DNA of 64,000 nt from Streptomyces sp. NBC_00370 (GCF_036084755.1 NZ_CP107968.1:5666501-5730500); one strand, 5' to 3'. Positions 25,146 through 32,995 are shown, counted from the stretch's first letter. Notes: generated by a model from the sequence alone, not told the origin. Made by a program: numbers and translations.

Positions 25146-26090
25146 GTGAGCACCACCAGCAACGAAGACATCGCACACCGACCGATCGGCCTCACCGCCC
25201 CGAGTGGCATCGACCGCGCCGCCCACCACCGGCTGGACGAGGCGTGGCTGGCGGCTGCCTGGAGCCATCCGACGACGCGCGTCTTCGTCGTGTCGGGCGG
25301 CCAGGCGCTGGTCGACGACACCCCCGAAGGCACCACCGAACTCGTCATGACGCCGTCCTTCGAGGCGCCCGTCACCGAGACGCACCGCTACTTCCTCGGC
25401 ACGGACGACGACGGCGTGCGCTACTTCGCGCTCCAGAAGGACTCCCTGCCGGGACGCATGGACCAGTCGGCGCGCCCCGCGGGGCTGCGCGAGGCCGGGC
25501 TGCTGCTGTCGGCGCGCGACGCGGGCCTGCTGGTGCACGCCGTCGCGCTGGAGAACTGGCAGCGGCTGCACCGCTTCTGCTCGCGCTGCGGCGAACGTAC
25601 GGTGATCGCGGCGGCCGGCCACATCCGGCGCTGCCCCGCCTGCGGCGCCGAGCACTACCCGCGCACCGACCCCGCGGTGATCATGCTCGTCACCGACGAG
25701 GAGGACCGCGCGCTGCTCGGCCGCCAGGTGCACTGGCCGGAGGGCCGGTTCTCGACCCTCGCGGGCTTCGTCGAGCCGGGCGAGTCGATCGAGATGTCGG
25801 TGGCCCGTGAGGTCTTCGAGGAGGCCGGGGTCGTGGTCGGCGAGGTCGAGTACGTCGCGAGCCAGCCGTGGCCGTTCCCTTCGAGCCTGATGCTGGGCTT
25901 CATGGCCCGCGCCACGTCGTCGGAGATCACCGTGGACGGCGAGGAGATCGAGGAGGCGCGCTGGTTCTCCCGCGAGGACCTGCGGACGGCGATCGAGACG
26001 GGCGAGATCCTGCCGCCGCTCGGCATCTCGATCGCGGCCCGGCTGGTCGAGCTCTGGTACGGCAAGCCGCTGCCCAAGCCGCAGCGGTGA
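25146..26090 (+). CDS. nudC: NAD+ diphosphatase / deNADding Nudix enzyme NudC
   Basis: A 314-residue enzyme with all NudC parts: an N-terminal domain, a zinc ribbon (CSRCGERTV...CPACGAEHYPR, residues about 142-165), the Nudix box GFVEPGESIEMSVAREVFEEAG, and the NADH-specific SQPWPFPSSLM after it. It cleaves NADH/NAD+ to NMN(H) and AMP, and in other bacteria removes NAD caps from RNA. I chose GTG 25146; a TTG four codons upstream is the only earlier option. A strong hairpin terminator follows and separates it from the convergent mycoredoxin gene. Confidence 0.93.
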   Translation: MSTTSNEDIAHRPIGLTAPSGIDRAAHHRLDEAWLAAAWSHPTTRVFVVSGGQALVDDTPEGTTELVMTPSFEAPVTETHRYFLGTDDDGVRYFALQKDSLPGRMDQSARPAGLREAGLLLSARDAGLLVHAVALENWQRLHRFCSRCGERTVIAAAGHIRRCPACGAEHYPRTDPAVIMLVTDEEDRALLGRQVHWPEGRFSTLAGFVEPGESIEMSVAREVFEEAGVVVGEVEYVASQPWPFPSSLMLGFMARATSSEITVDGEEIEEARWFSREDLRTAIETGEILPPLGISIAARLVELWYGKPLPKPQR

Positions 26091-26113
26091 CGCGCGCTTC
26101 GGTCTGAGACGCG

Positions 26114-26145
26114 AAGGAGCCCCCGCCGTCGGGCGGGGGCTCCTT
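26114..26145. terminator. Bidirectional terminator between nudC and mrx1
   Basis: AAGGAGCCCCCGCC (26114-26127), loop GTCG, exact reverse complement 26132-26145, which ends in CTCCTT. It lies between convergent genes, 24 bases after nudC and 35 bases beyond the mycoredoxin stop. Confidence 0.85.
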
Positions 26146-26179
26146 GACGCTGCCGTACGTCCGGCTCGCGGCTCGTACG

Positions 26180-26422
26180 TCAGGCGCCGATCTTCTGCTT
26201 GACCTGGGCGAGCGACGGGTTCGTCAGCGTGGAACCGTCGTCGAACAGCACGGTCGGCACCGTCTGGTTGCCGCCGTTGGCCTTCTCGACGAAGGCCGCC
26301 GACTCGGGGTCCTGCTCGATGTTGATCTCCTTGTACGCGATGCCCTCACGGTCCATCTGGCCCTTGAGCCGACGGCAGTATCCGCACCACGTGGTGCTGT
26401 ACATCGTCACAGTGCCCGGCAT
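26180..26422 (-). CDS. mrx1: Mycoredoxin (mycothiol-dependent glutaredoxin-like protein)
   Basis: An 80-residue thioredoxin-fold oxidoreductase. MYSTTWCGYCRRLK gives the CxxC active site at C13/C16, and TVPTVLFDDGSTLTNPS is the cis-proline and substrate groove. It reduces mycothiol-protein mixed disulfides with electrons from mycothiol and mycothione reductase. The ATG start has GAGGG five bases upstream; the frame is open well upstream but the longer version adds only Arg-rich shadow sequence. Divergent from uvrD2. An exact sigma-R promoter lies 46 bases upstream, so it should be induced by thiol stress. Confidence 0.93.
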   Translation of the reverse strand: MPGTVTMYSTTWCGYCRRLKGQMDREGIAYKEINIEQDPESAAFVEKANGGNQTVPTVLFDDGSTLTNPSLAQVKQKIGA

Positions 26423-26467
26423 GTCCCTCGCGCTCCTCTGGCTCGTCCGTCTCGCCCTACGCGTGTG

Positions 26468-26493
26468 AACGTAACCGAGGCGGCGGCCATTCC
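26468..26493 (-). promoter_or_regulatory. Sigma-R type promoter of mrx1
   Basis: Reading the minus strand, GGAAT (26493-26489), 18 bases, then GTT (26470-26468). This matches the sigma-R consensus exactly. Predicted transcription start is near 26461, leaving a leader of about 38 bases before the ATG at 26422. Confidence 0.78.
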
Positions 26494-26516
26494 CGTACCG
26501 GGGCGTGGTGTCGGGC

Positions 26517-26552
26517 GCGCGGCTGACCGGGGCCGCGCGGCTGACCGGGGCC
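26517..26552. repeat. Two-copy 18-bp direct repeat in the mrx1-uvrD2 intergenic region
   Basis: GCGCGGCTGACCGGGGCC occurs twice head to tail, followed by another GCGCG. It lies just upstream of the sigma-R -35 element of mrx1 and before uvrD2. It may be simple slippage or a protein site. Confidence 0.7.
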
Positions 26553-26581
26553 GCGCGTTCGTACGACGAATACGCATCGCC

Positions 26582-26590
26582 TGTGGACAA
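26582..26590 (-). promoter_or_regulatory. Consensus DnaA box upstream of uvrD2
   Basis: TGTGGACAA on the plus strand is TTGTCCACA on the minus strand, the preferred Streptomyces DnaA box. It is 40 bases upstream of the uvrD2 start and could let DnaA affect the helicase promoter. A single box can also occur by chance. Confidence 0.5.
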
Positions 26591-26629
26591 CTTCCGCACC
26601 TGTCACTGGCGACCTGGCAGCATGGCGGG

Positions 26630-28861
26630 GTGACACCAGCAACGCACTCCCCACTGTTCCCGCAGGATTCCGACGCCGGCCAGATCGTGGCCCCGCCGCG
26701 CGACGCCGACGCGGTGCTCGAAGGGCTCGACCCCGAGCAGCGGGCCGTCGCCACGGCGCTGCACGGTCCGGTGTGCGTGCTGGCCGGGGCCGGCACGGGC
26801 AAGACGCGCGCGATCACCCACCGGATCGCGTACGGGGTCCGGGCGGGCATCCTCCAGCCCGGTACGGTCCTGGCCGTCACGTTCACCAACCGCGCGGCGG
26901 GCGAGATGCGGGGGCGGCTGCGCCAGCTCGGCGCCGGCGGGGTCCAGGCGCGTACGTTCCACTCGGCGGCCCTGCGCCAGCTCCAGTTCTTCTGGCCGAA
27001 GGCGGTCGGCGGCGATCTGCCCCGGCTGCTGGAGCGCAAGGTGCAGCTGGTCGCCGAGGCGGGGGCGCGCTGCCGGATCAGGCTCGACAGGAACGAGCTG
27101 CGGGACGTGACGGGCGAGATCGAGTGGGCGAAGGTCACCCAGACGGTCCCCGCCGACTATCCGGCGGAGGTCGCCAAGTCCCTGCGCGACGCCCCGCGCG
27201 ACCCGGCGGAGATCGGCCAGATCTACGGGATGTACGAGCAGCTGAAGCGGGACCGCGGGGTGATCGACTTCGAGGACGTGCTGCTGCTGACCGTCGGCAT
27301 CCTCCAGGACCGGCATGACATCGCCGACCAGATCCGCCGCCAGTACCAGCACTTCGTGGTGGACGAGTACCAGGACGTGAGCCCGCTCCAGCAGCGGCTG
27401 CTGGAGCTGTGGCTGGGCGACAGGGAGACCCTGTGCGTCGTGGGCGACGCCAGCCAGACGATCTACTCGTTCACCGGCGCCACCCCCGACCACCTGCTGA
27501 ACTTCCGCACCCGGCACCCGGGGGCGACGGTGGTCAAGCTCGTCAGGGACTACCGCTCCACGCCCCAGGTCGTCCATCTGGCGAACGGCCTGCTGAACCA
27601 GGCCCGTGGCCGCGCGGCCGAGCACCGGCTCGAACTGGTCTCGCAGCGCGAGGCGGGCCCCGACCCGGTCTTCACCGAGTACGCGGACGAGCCGGCCGAG
27701 GCCGAGGGCACCGCCCGCCGGATCCGCGATCTGATCGCCGCGGGTGTCCAGGCGGGCGAGATCGCCGTGCTCTACCGGATCAACGCGCAGTCGGAGGTCT
27801 ACGAACAGGCCCTGGCCGACGCGGGAGTGCCGTACCAGCTGCGCGGCGCCGAGCGGTTCTTCGAGCGCCAGGAGGTACGGGAGGCGGGCGCCGCGCTGCG
27901 CGGGGCGGCCCGGTTCGGCTCGAACGACTCGATCCTCGACGATGTGGTCGATCTGCCGTCGCAGGTGCGCGCCGTGCTCTCCACGAAGGGCTGGACCACG
28001 GAACCGCCCGCCGGTTCCGGCGCCGTCCGGGACCGCTGGGAATCGCTGGCCGCGCTCGTCCGGCTCGCCGAGGACTTCGTCAGGGCCAAACCGTCGGCGA
28101 CGCTCTCCGACCTGGTGGCCGAGCTGGACGAGCGCGCGGCCGCCCAGCACGCGCCGACGGTGCAGGGCGTCACGCTCGCCTCGCTGCACGCGGCGAAGGG
28201 GCTCGAATGGGACGCCGTGTTCCTGGTCGGCCTCACCGAAGGCATGATGCCGATCACGTACGCGAAGACGGACGAGCAGGTCGAGGAGGAGCGCAGGCTG
28301 CTCTATGTCGGCGTGACCAGGGCGCGTCAGCATCTCTCGCTGTCCTGGTCGCTGGCCCGCTCACCCGGCGGCCGGGCCTCCCGGCGGCCGACCCGCTTTC
28401 TCACCGGGCTGCGCCCCGGCTCGGCCGCGCCCGCCGGGCGCGGCGGGTACGGGACGTACAGCGCACCGGCGGCGGCCGTCGAGCGCGGCGGTGCGGGCGC
28501 CCGGCGCGAACGGCGCGGACCGGCGCTGTGCCGGGTGTGCGGCAAGACCCTCACGGACGCCGGCGAGATGAAGCTGATGCGCTGTGAGGACTGCCCCTCC
28601 GACATGGACGAGGCGCTGTACGAGCGGCTGCGCGACTGGCGCGCCGGCCAGGCCGAGCTGATCGGCCAGCCCGCGTACTGCGTCTTCACGGACAAGACCC
28701 TGATGGCCATCGCCGAGGCGGTGCCGGGCGGCGAGGGCGAGTTGGCCGGTATCGCCGGGGTCGGCAGCCGGAAACTGGGCCGGTACGGGGCCGATGTTCT
28801 GGCCATCTGCGCAGGCGGGGAGCCCGGGGACGCCGTCGCGGGCACGGCGGGAACAAGCTGA
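26630..28861 (+). CDS. uvrD2: ATP-dependent DNA helicase UvrD2
   Basis: A 743-residue SF1A helicase. Motor motifs: LAGAGTGKTRAITHRIAYG near 53, TFTNRAAGEMRGRL, VDEYQDVSPLQQRLLEL near 242, GDASQTIYSFTGA near 275, HAAKGLEWDAVFLVGL near 520, YVGVTRARQHLSLSW near 560. The C-terminus carries the two features that mark UvrD2: a tetracysteine motif (CRVCGK...CEDC, near 634-656) and an HRDC domain (residues about 665-735). It unwinds 3'-tailed DNA in repair or replication. GTG start. The mycobacterial counterpart also lies next to whiB7 and mycoredoxin. Confidence 0.92.
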   Translation: MTPATHSPLFPQDSDAGQIVAPPRDADAVLEGLDPEQRAVATALHGPVCVLAGAGTGKTRAITHRIAYGVRAGILQPGTVLAVTFTNRAAGEMRGRLRQLGAGGVQARTFHSAALRQLQFFWPKAVGGDLPRLLERKVQLVAEAGARCRIRLDRNELRDVTGEIEWAKVTQTVPADYPAEVAKSLRDAPRDPAEIGQIYGMYEQLKRDRGVIDFEDVLLLTVGILQDRHDIADQIRRQYQHFVVDEYQDVSPLQQRLLELWLGDRETLCVVGDASQTIYSFTGATPDHLLNFRTRHPGATVVKLVRDYRSTPQVVHLANGLLNQARGRAAEHRLELVSQREAGPDPVFTEYADEPAEAEGTARRIRDLIAAGVQAGEIAVLYRINAQSEVYEQALADAGVPYQLRGAERFFERQEVREAGAALRGAARFGSNDSILDDVVDLPSQVRAVLSTKGWTTEPPAGSGAVRDRWESLAALVRLAEDFVRAKPSATLSDLVAELDERAAAQHAPTVQGVTLASLHAAKGLEWDAVFLVGLTEGMMPITYAKTDEQVEEERRLLYVGVTRARQHLSLSWSLARSPGGRASRRPTRFLTGLRPGSAAPAGRGGYGTYSAPAAAVERGGAGARRERRGPALCRVCGKTLTDAGEMKLMRCEDCPSDMDEALYERLRDWRAGQAELIGQPAYCVFTDKTLMAIAEAVPGGEGELAGIAGVGSRKLGRYGADVLAICAGGEPGDAVAGTAGTS

Positions 28862-28876
28862 TTCAAACTCGTCGGG

Positions 28877-28914
28877 AAAATAGTTTGCGCGCGCCCCGTC
28901 GGTCCCCATAGGTT
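28877..28914 (+). promoter_or_regulatory. Candidate WhiB7/WblC-type promoter for the wblC leader
   Basis: AAAATA (28877-28882), then TTGCGC (28885-28890) as -35, an 18-base spacer, and TAGGTT (28909-28914) as -10. An A/T stretch just before the -35 is the recognised mark of promoters activated by WhiB7/WblC. It stands 16 bases after the uvrD2 stop. If correct, transcription starts near 28921 and the leader to wblC is about 630 bases. Confidence 0.5.
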
Positions 28915-29026
28915 CTTAACCACGGAAACAAGCGCTTCACTGAAGCCCTGTCGCCGTGCTCTACTTATCCGAATACGTGTGACCGGCCCCGGCCGGTCCC
29001 CTAGACGCCGAGAGGAGGCGATTCCA

Positions 29027-29374
29027 GTGATCAGCATCAACAGCGGTAGCAGCGCCAAAATGACCGATCGTCCGGTCGCCTCTGTCTGCTCTCTCGGCGT
29101 CTCCCGCCCGGAGTTCATTGTCGTCACCGATCTGTCCGGCGCCTTTGCCGTGCGTTCGGGCTCCGTCGTGGAGACAGGTGTCAACCTGCTTCCCGGTCGG
29201 CGCGTCAATGACCCGCGACGGACCAAGGCAGTGGCAGCAGGAGCGACGGCGGCCGAGGCTCAGGCCACGGCCTATGCGCTCGCGGCAGCCACTGCCGAAC
29301 CCCAGCAGCAGATGAAGCACCAGCACAAGATGTGGGCCTTCCGTGGGCTCGAACCCTGGAGCGATCCAGTCTGA
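29027..29374 (+). CDS. Small conserved-looking protein of unknown function in the wblC leader
   Basis: A 115-residue ORF starting at GTG with AGGAGG eight bases upstream, an excellent ribosome site. The product begins MISINSGSSAKMTDRP, has a central SRPEFIVVTDLSGAFAVRSG and an Ala/Thr-rich helix, and ends WAFRGLEPWSDPV. I recognise no family, signal peptide or cofactor motif. It lies between uvrD2 and wblC, and its stop is 24 bases before a U-tract terminator. It may be a real protein, a translated leader that controls wblC read-through, or both. Confidence 0.65.
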   Translation: MISINSGSSAKMTDRPVASVCSLGVSRPEFIVVTDLSGAFAVRSGSVVETGVNLLPGRRVNDPRRTKAVAAGATAAEAQATAYALAAATAEPQQQMKHQHKMWAFRGLEPWSDPV

Positions 29375-29397
29375 TCGAGAATCAGGCCGGCGCCTTC

Positions 29398-29439
29398 AGG
29401 GCCGCGGAACCCCACCCGGGATCCGCGGCCCTTTTGTTT
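29398..29439 (+). terminator. Canonical intrinsic terminator / attenuator in the wblC leader
   Basis: AGGGCCGCGGA (29398-29408), a 13-base loop, TCCGCGGCCCT (29422-29432), overlapping the T-run TTTTGTTT (29432-29439). Classic U-tract terminators are scarce in this window; the others are bare hairpins. It lies 110 bases before the wblC GTG and after the small ORF. WhiB7/WblC genes are known to be controlled by leader attenuation, so this is probably the regulated terminator. Confidence 0.8.
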
Positions 29440-29548
29440 GTCCCGAACGGGACGGACAGCGCGAAGGGGCCTCGGGGACAAGAAGCACCAGGTACCAAGC
29501 CGCAACCCGGCCAACAGGCCGGACCGACCAGACGAGGAAGAACAACCC

Positions 29549-29917
29549 GTGCAACTCGAAGCGCACGCCCCGTCCGTACCGCCTTCCGAAACAAACCCCC
29601 CGCCCGGTCTCACGGAGGACTCCACCTTGACCCCGCTCACCACCCTCACCGCGCTCGACGACGCCATCGACAGCCTCGGCGTGCCCGTTCCCTGCCGTGC
29701 CTACGACCCGGAGGTCTTCTTCGCCGAGTCCCCGGCCGACGTGGAGTACGCCAAGTCGCTCTGCCGCACCTGCCCGCTGGTCGAGGCCTGCCTCGCCGGG
29801 GCGAAGGAGCGGCGCGAGCCCTGGGGCGTCTGGGGTGGCGAGCTCTTCGTCCAGGGTGTGGTCGTTGCCCGCAAGCGGCCCCGTGGCCGTCCGCGCAAGA
29901 ACCCGGTCTCGGCATGA
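29549..29917 (+). CDS. wblC: WhiB-family iron-sulfur transcription factor WblC (WhiB7)
   Basis: A 122-residue regulator. The four iron-sulfur cysteines are C49, C72, C75 and C81 (CRTCPLVEAC); the GVWGGE beta-turn at 93-98 binds the primary sigma factor, and the C-terminus has the AT-hook KRPRGRPRKN. WhiB7/WblC co-activates transcription with the housekeeping sigma factor and gives intrinsic resistance to ribosome-targeting drugs. GTG start with GAGGAAG eight bases upstream. The AT-hook and the uvrD2 neighbour separate it from other WhiB paralogues. The upstream promoter and terminator suggest autoactivation with attenuation. Confidence 0.93.
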   Translation: MQLEAHAPSVPPSETNPPPGLTEDSTLTPLTTLTALDDAIDSLGVPVPCRAYDPEVFFAESPADVEYAKSLCRTCPLVEACLAGAKERREPWGVWGGELFVQGVVVARKRPRGRPRKNPVSA

Positions 29918-30237
29918 ACGCGACCGGAACCATCGACCGCCCCTTCACTCACGATCCCCAGAAACAGGATCCGATGACCCCTTCCACCCGTGAGCCGTCC
30001 GGCTCCGCCACACCAGTCGTCACCACGCTGGGCGCGAATGACTCGCGCCAGAACAGGACCCGCGAGATGCAACTCATTCCAGAAGCCCTTGCCCGCGCGC
30101 ATATGGACGAACGAATGCGGGACGCCGAGGCGCAGCGCCAGGCCTCGCGCCTGGTCGCCGCCCGGCGTATGCAGAGACGTGCTGAGCGCGCGTCGATGCG
30201 TGCCCGCCGCGCGCTGGCCATGGCCGTCATGCAGTGA
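29914..30237 (+). CDS. Small basic protein of unknown function coupled to wblC
   Basis: Up to 107 residues, starting at an ATG that overlaps the wblC stop (ATGA). An internal ATG at 29974 has AGGA five bases upstream and would give an 87-residue form; another possible start is the methionine of MQLIPEALARAHMDERMRD. The C-terminal half is a basic helix with the pattern RRMQRRAERASMRARRALAMAVMQ, which could bind nucleic acid or form a coiled coil. No family recognised. Co-transcription with wblC is likely given the overlap and the terminator that follows. Confidence 0.7.
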   Translation: MNATGTIDRPFTHDPQKQDPMTPSTREPSGSATPVVTTLGANDSRQNRTREMQLIPEALARAHMDERMRDAEAQRQASRLVAARRMQRRAERASMRARRALAMAVMQ

Positions 30238-30280
30238 CCGCCGCCGTGCGGTAGCCGTAGTGCGCAGATCGACATGAAGA

Positions 30281-30316
30281 CGCGGGGGCCGGTCCTTGAG
30301 GGGACCGGCCCCCGCG
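30281..30316. terminator. Bidirectional terminator after the wblC operon
   Basis: CGCGGGGGCCGGTCC (30281-30295), loop of six bases, exact reverse complement 30302-30316. It separates the wblC operon from the convergent UbiB-kinase gene, whose stop is at 30323. Confidence 0.85.
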
Positions 30317-30322
30317 GCGCGT

Positions 30323-31738
30323 TCAGCCCTCGGTCCCGCCCTCGGTCCCGCCGTCGGTCTCGTCGTCGGATCCCGAGTCCGGCAGGAAGCCGGGCAGCCA
30401 GTCCTCCAGCTCCTCGCGCAGCCGTACCGTCGCGTTGAGCTGGCAGAGGACACCGATCGTGCTCAGCGTGACGCGGTGGATCAGCAGATACGCCGGCGGC
30501 AGATTCAACTGCCGCCCCAACTGGTGGGCGGGGGAGCGGGGATCGGCGATCCGCGCCGCCTGCGTACGCATCCAGGTGCGGGTGAAGGTGAACTCCTCCA
30601 CGGCGGCCGGCTCGATGATCGGCAGCAGATAGTCGAGCACCGCGTCCGGGTCCAGGTCGATGGTCTCCCTGACGAACCCCTCCTCCCGCAGCAGGTCGTA
30701 GACCGCTTCGGCGTCCCCCTCAAGCGTCGTACGCAGCGCCTCGCCGATGGTGTCGGGCAGGCCGCCGGGCAGCCGGTCGACCGTGCCGAAGTCGAGCACG
30801 CCCAGCCGGAACTCACCGATCCGCTCCTCCAGGGAGTCCGCGTCGTCGTCCTCCGCGCCGACGGGCGGCAGCAGCCGGAAGTTGCCCGGATGCGGATCCG
30901 CGTGCAGCAGCCCGGTGCGCGCCGGACCGGAGAAGAGGAATCTCGCCAGCAACTGGCCCGCCCGGTCCCGCTGTTCGAGGGTGCCGTCCGTGATGATGTC
31001 GGCCAGCGGCCAGCCGTCGATCCACTCCGTGACCAGCACCTGCTCGCTCTGGTGCACCACCTCGGGGACGACCACGTCGGGATCGTCGGCGAACTCCTCC
31101 GCGTGCTCCTGCTGGGCCTGTGCCTCCAGGCCGTAGTCCAGCTCCTCGGCGACCCGGTTCCGCAATTCCGTGATCAGCGGTTTGATGTCCATGCCCGGGA
31201 TCAGCGGCCCCAGCAGCCGGGCGAACCGGCTGAGCTGCGCCAGGTCCGACAGCAGCGCCTCGCCCGCCCCCGGATACTGCACCTTCACGGCGACCTCGCG
31301 GCCGTCGTGCCACACGGCCCGGTGCACCTGGCCGATCGAGGCGGCGGCCGACGGCTTGTCCTCGAACTCCAGGAACAGCTCACGCCAGTCCTCGCCGAGC
31401 CGCTCCGTCAGCACCGCGTGCACCGTGCGGGTCGGCATCGGAGGCGCGGCTTCCTGGAGCTTGGTGAGCGCGGCCCGGTAGGGCCCAGCGACCTCCTCCG
31501 GCAGCGCCGACTCGAAGACGGACAGCGCCTGTCCGAACTTCATCGCCCCGCCCTTGAGCTCGCCGAGCACCTTGAACAGCTGGTCGGCGGTGCGCTGCTG
31601 AAGCTCGCGGCTGACGATCTCCGCCGACTTGCCGCCGATCCGTCTGCCAAGACCCCAGGTGGCTCTGCCGGCGAACCCGATCGGTAGCGTGGCCAGCTTC
31701 GCGGTGCGGGTGACCGCCTTCCGGGGAAGATCAGACAT
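30323..31738 (-). CDS. ABC1/UbiB family atypical kinase
   Basis: A 471-residue protein with the ABC1 (ADCK) kinase fold. Visible are the KxGQ motif (GGAMKFGQALSVFE near 70), the Ala-rich nucleotide loop AAASIGQVHRAV, the lysine of VAVKVQYPG, the LVTEWIDGWPL hinge, and a catalytic loop reading LLHADPHPGNFRLL, then VLDFGTVDRLP in place of DFG. These proteins support quinone or lipid metabolism at the membrane. ATG start with AGGAGGGG upstream; the frame extends further without support. The same gene flanks whiB7 in mycobacteria. Confidence 0.9.
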   Translation of the reverse strand: MSDLPRKAVTRTAKLATLPIGFAGRATWGLGRRIGGKSAEIVSRELQQRTADQLFKVLGELKGGAMKFGQALSVFESALPEEVAGPYRAALTKLQEAAPPMPTRTVHAVLTERLGEDWRELFLEFEDKPSAAASIGQVHRAVWHDGREVAVKVQYPGAGEALLSDLAQLSRFARLLGPLIPGMDIKPLITELRNRVAEELDYGLEAQAQQEHAEEFADDPDVVVPEVVHQSEQVLVTEWIDGWPLADIITDGTLEQRDRAGQLLARFLFSGPARTGLLHADPHPGNFRLLPPVGAEDDDADSLEERIGEFRLGVLDFGTVDRLPGGLPDTIGEALRTTLEGDAEAVYDLLREEGFVRETIDLDPDAVLDYLLPIIEPAAVEEFTFTRTWMRTQAARIADPRSPAHQLGRQLNLPPAYLLIHRVTLSTIGVLCQLNATVRLREELEDWLPGFLPDSGSDDETDGGTEGGTEG

Positions 31739-31784
31739 GAAGCCCCTCCTAGGGTCTGTCCGGCGGCCATGGAGCGTGCGGCGG

Positions 31785-32909
31785 TTACCCGACCATTGTG
31801 TCGTGCGGCGGGCCGGTCCCGGCGACTCGCTCCCCCTCTGTTCTGCCTGCGGCCCCGCAGGAGCAGTCCCGATGCGGGGTGAGCCGCTCCGCACGCCAGT
31901 CCAGCAGCGGCATCGACACCTCCCAGCGTGCTCCGGTGCTCGCGGGCAGTTCCCCGTCGAGGAACGACAGCGCGTGCGCGGCCGTCAGTCCCGCGACCGT
32001 CGTGGCGAGGCCCAGATCACAGGCGGGTACGGTGACAGCTCTGCGCCCCGACCTCCACTGTGCCAGCATCCGCGGCCAGCCGGGATCACCCCCGGCCCGC
32101 TCCAGCGCCAGACAGCCCGCGCAGGCCGTGCCGCCCGGCAGCACCAGCGGTCCGACCAGGCCTGTGGCTTCGATCACTCCCGCGTAGAGATGCGGGGTGC
32201 CCGTGCCGATCCAGGACCCGGCGGCGGCCGGGTCGGGTGCGTACGCCGCGAGGCCGTCACGCGGAGCGACGATCACCAGCGAGAGCGGGGGCTCGGCTGC
32301 CTGCCGCTGTCCCGTACGGCCCGGGGCCGAGCGCCGGACGAGCCGGCGGGCCGCCGCGTCCCTGCGCTCGCCGACGGACCGGGCGGGCGGGCCGCCGGGC
32401 GCGACGTCCCACTCCTGGACACAGCCGCCGTCCAGCACATCGACCCTGCCCACCCCGGCGGCGGACAGCAGCGCGGCGACGGCCGCCCCGACCCGGCCGG
32501 CACCCCGCACCTGCACCCGTACCGCCCGCCGGGCCGCCAGTCGCCGGGCCGCGGCTCCCGGCTCCCGGTGCACCACGGACAGGGACGCCAGCTCCGGGCG
32601 CAGCCGGTCCAGCGCCTCCGCTTCCCTTAATGCCTCGGCCGCCTCGGCCGCCGCCCCCGGATCGTCCAGCAGCCCCGCCGCCGTCAGCCGCTCCACCAGC
32701 GCGTCCGGCTGGCCGTCCGGCAGCCCCATCGCACGGGCCTGCTCCCGCAGCACCGGCAGGTCACGCGTCCCGTCCAGCAGCTCCAGAAAGCTGCCCGTGG
32801 CCGTGTCGACAGGACCGACGAGCACCGCGTGCGCCGGCGTCACGCCGAACTGCACCGTCTGCCGCTCCCGCCAGGCCCGCCGCAACGCGGGTTTCACCAT
32901 CGGACGCAT
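31785..32909 (-). CDS. ThiF/Ocin-ThiF-like protein with degenerate E1 motifs
   Basis: A 374-residue protein. Residues 1-85 resemble the winged-helix leader-binding domain of Ocin-ThiF proteins (SFLELLDGTRDLPVLREQAR, LVERLTAAGLLDD). The middle is an E1-like Rossmann unit, but the nucleotide loop reads RGAGRVGAAVAALL rather than GxGGxG, and the usual DxxxxxNxxRQ is replaced by LDGGCVQEWDVAPGG. Two cysteine pairs (TACAGCLAL and CSCG) could bind zinc. It is probably not an active adenylyltransferase. No precursor peptide or cyclodehydratase partner is visible nearby. ATG 32909 has GGGGAGG five bases upstream; a TTG at 32930 is less likely. Confidence 0.7.
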   Translation of the reverse strand: MRPMVKPALRRAWRERQTVQFGVTPAHAVLVGPVDTATGSFLELLDGTRDLPVLREQARAMGLPDGQPDALVERLTAAGLLDDPGAAAEAAEALREAEALDRLRPELASLSVVHREPGAAARRLAARRAVRVQVRGAGRVGAAVAALLSAAGVGRVDVLDGGCVQEWDVAPGGPPARSVGERRDAAARRLVRRSAPGRTGQRQAAEPPLSLVIVAPRDGLAAYAPDPAAAGSWIGTGTPHLYAGVIEATGLVGPLVLPGGTACAGCLALERAGGDPGWPRMLAQWRSGRRAVTVPACDLGLATTVAGLTAAHALSFLDGELPASTGARWEVSMPLLDWRAERLTPHRDCSCGAAGRTEGERVAGTGPPHDTMVG

Positions 32910-32986
32910 ATCGGCCTCCCCGTTGATCAATCCGATCCTTCGTCCCGGTCTCCAGCATGCGACGTCCTGGGAAACGGCGTGAAAAG

Positions 32987-32995
32987 TTATCCACA
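32987..32995 (+). promoter_or_regulatory. Consensus DnaA box between the ThiF-like and YgjP-like genes
   Basis: TTATCCACA, the strict consensus DnaA box, in the divergent intergenic region (32910-33098), within an unusually A/T-rich patch (GTGAAAAGTTATCCACAG). It may influence either gene or be isolated. Confidence 0.5.
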
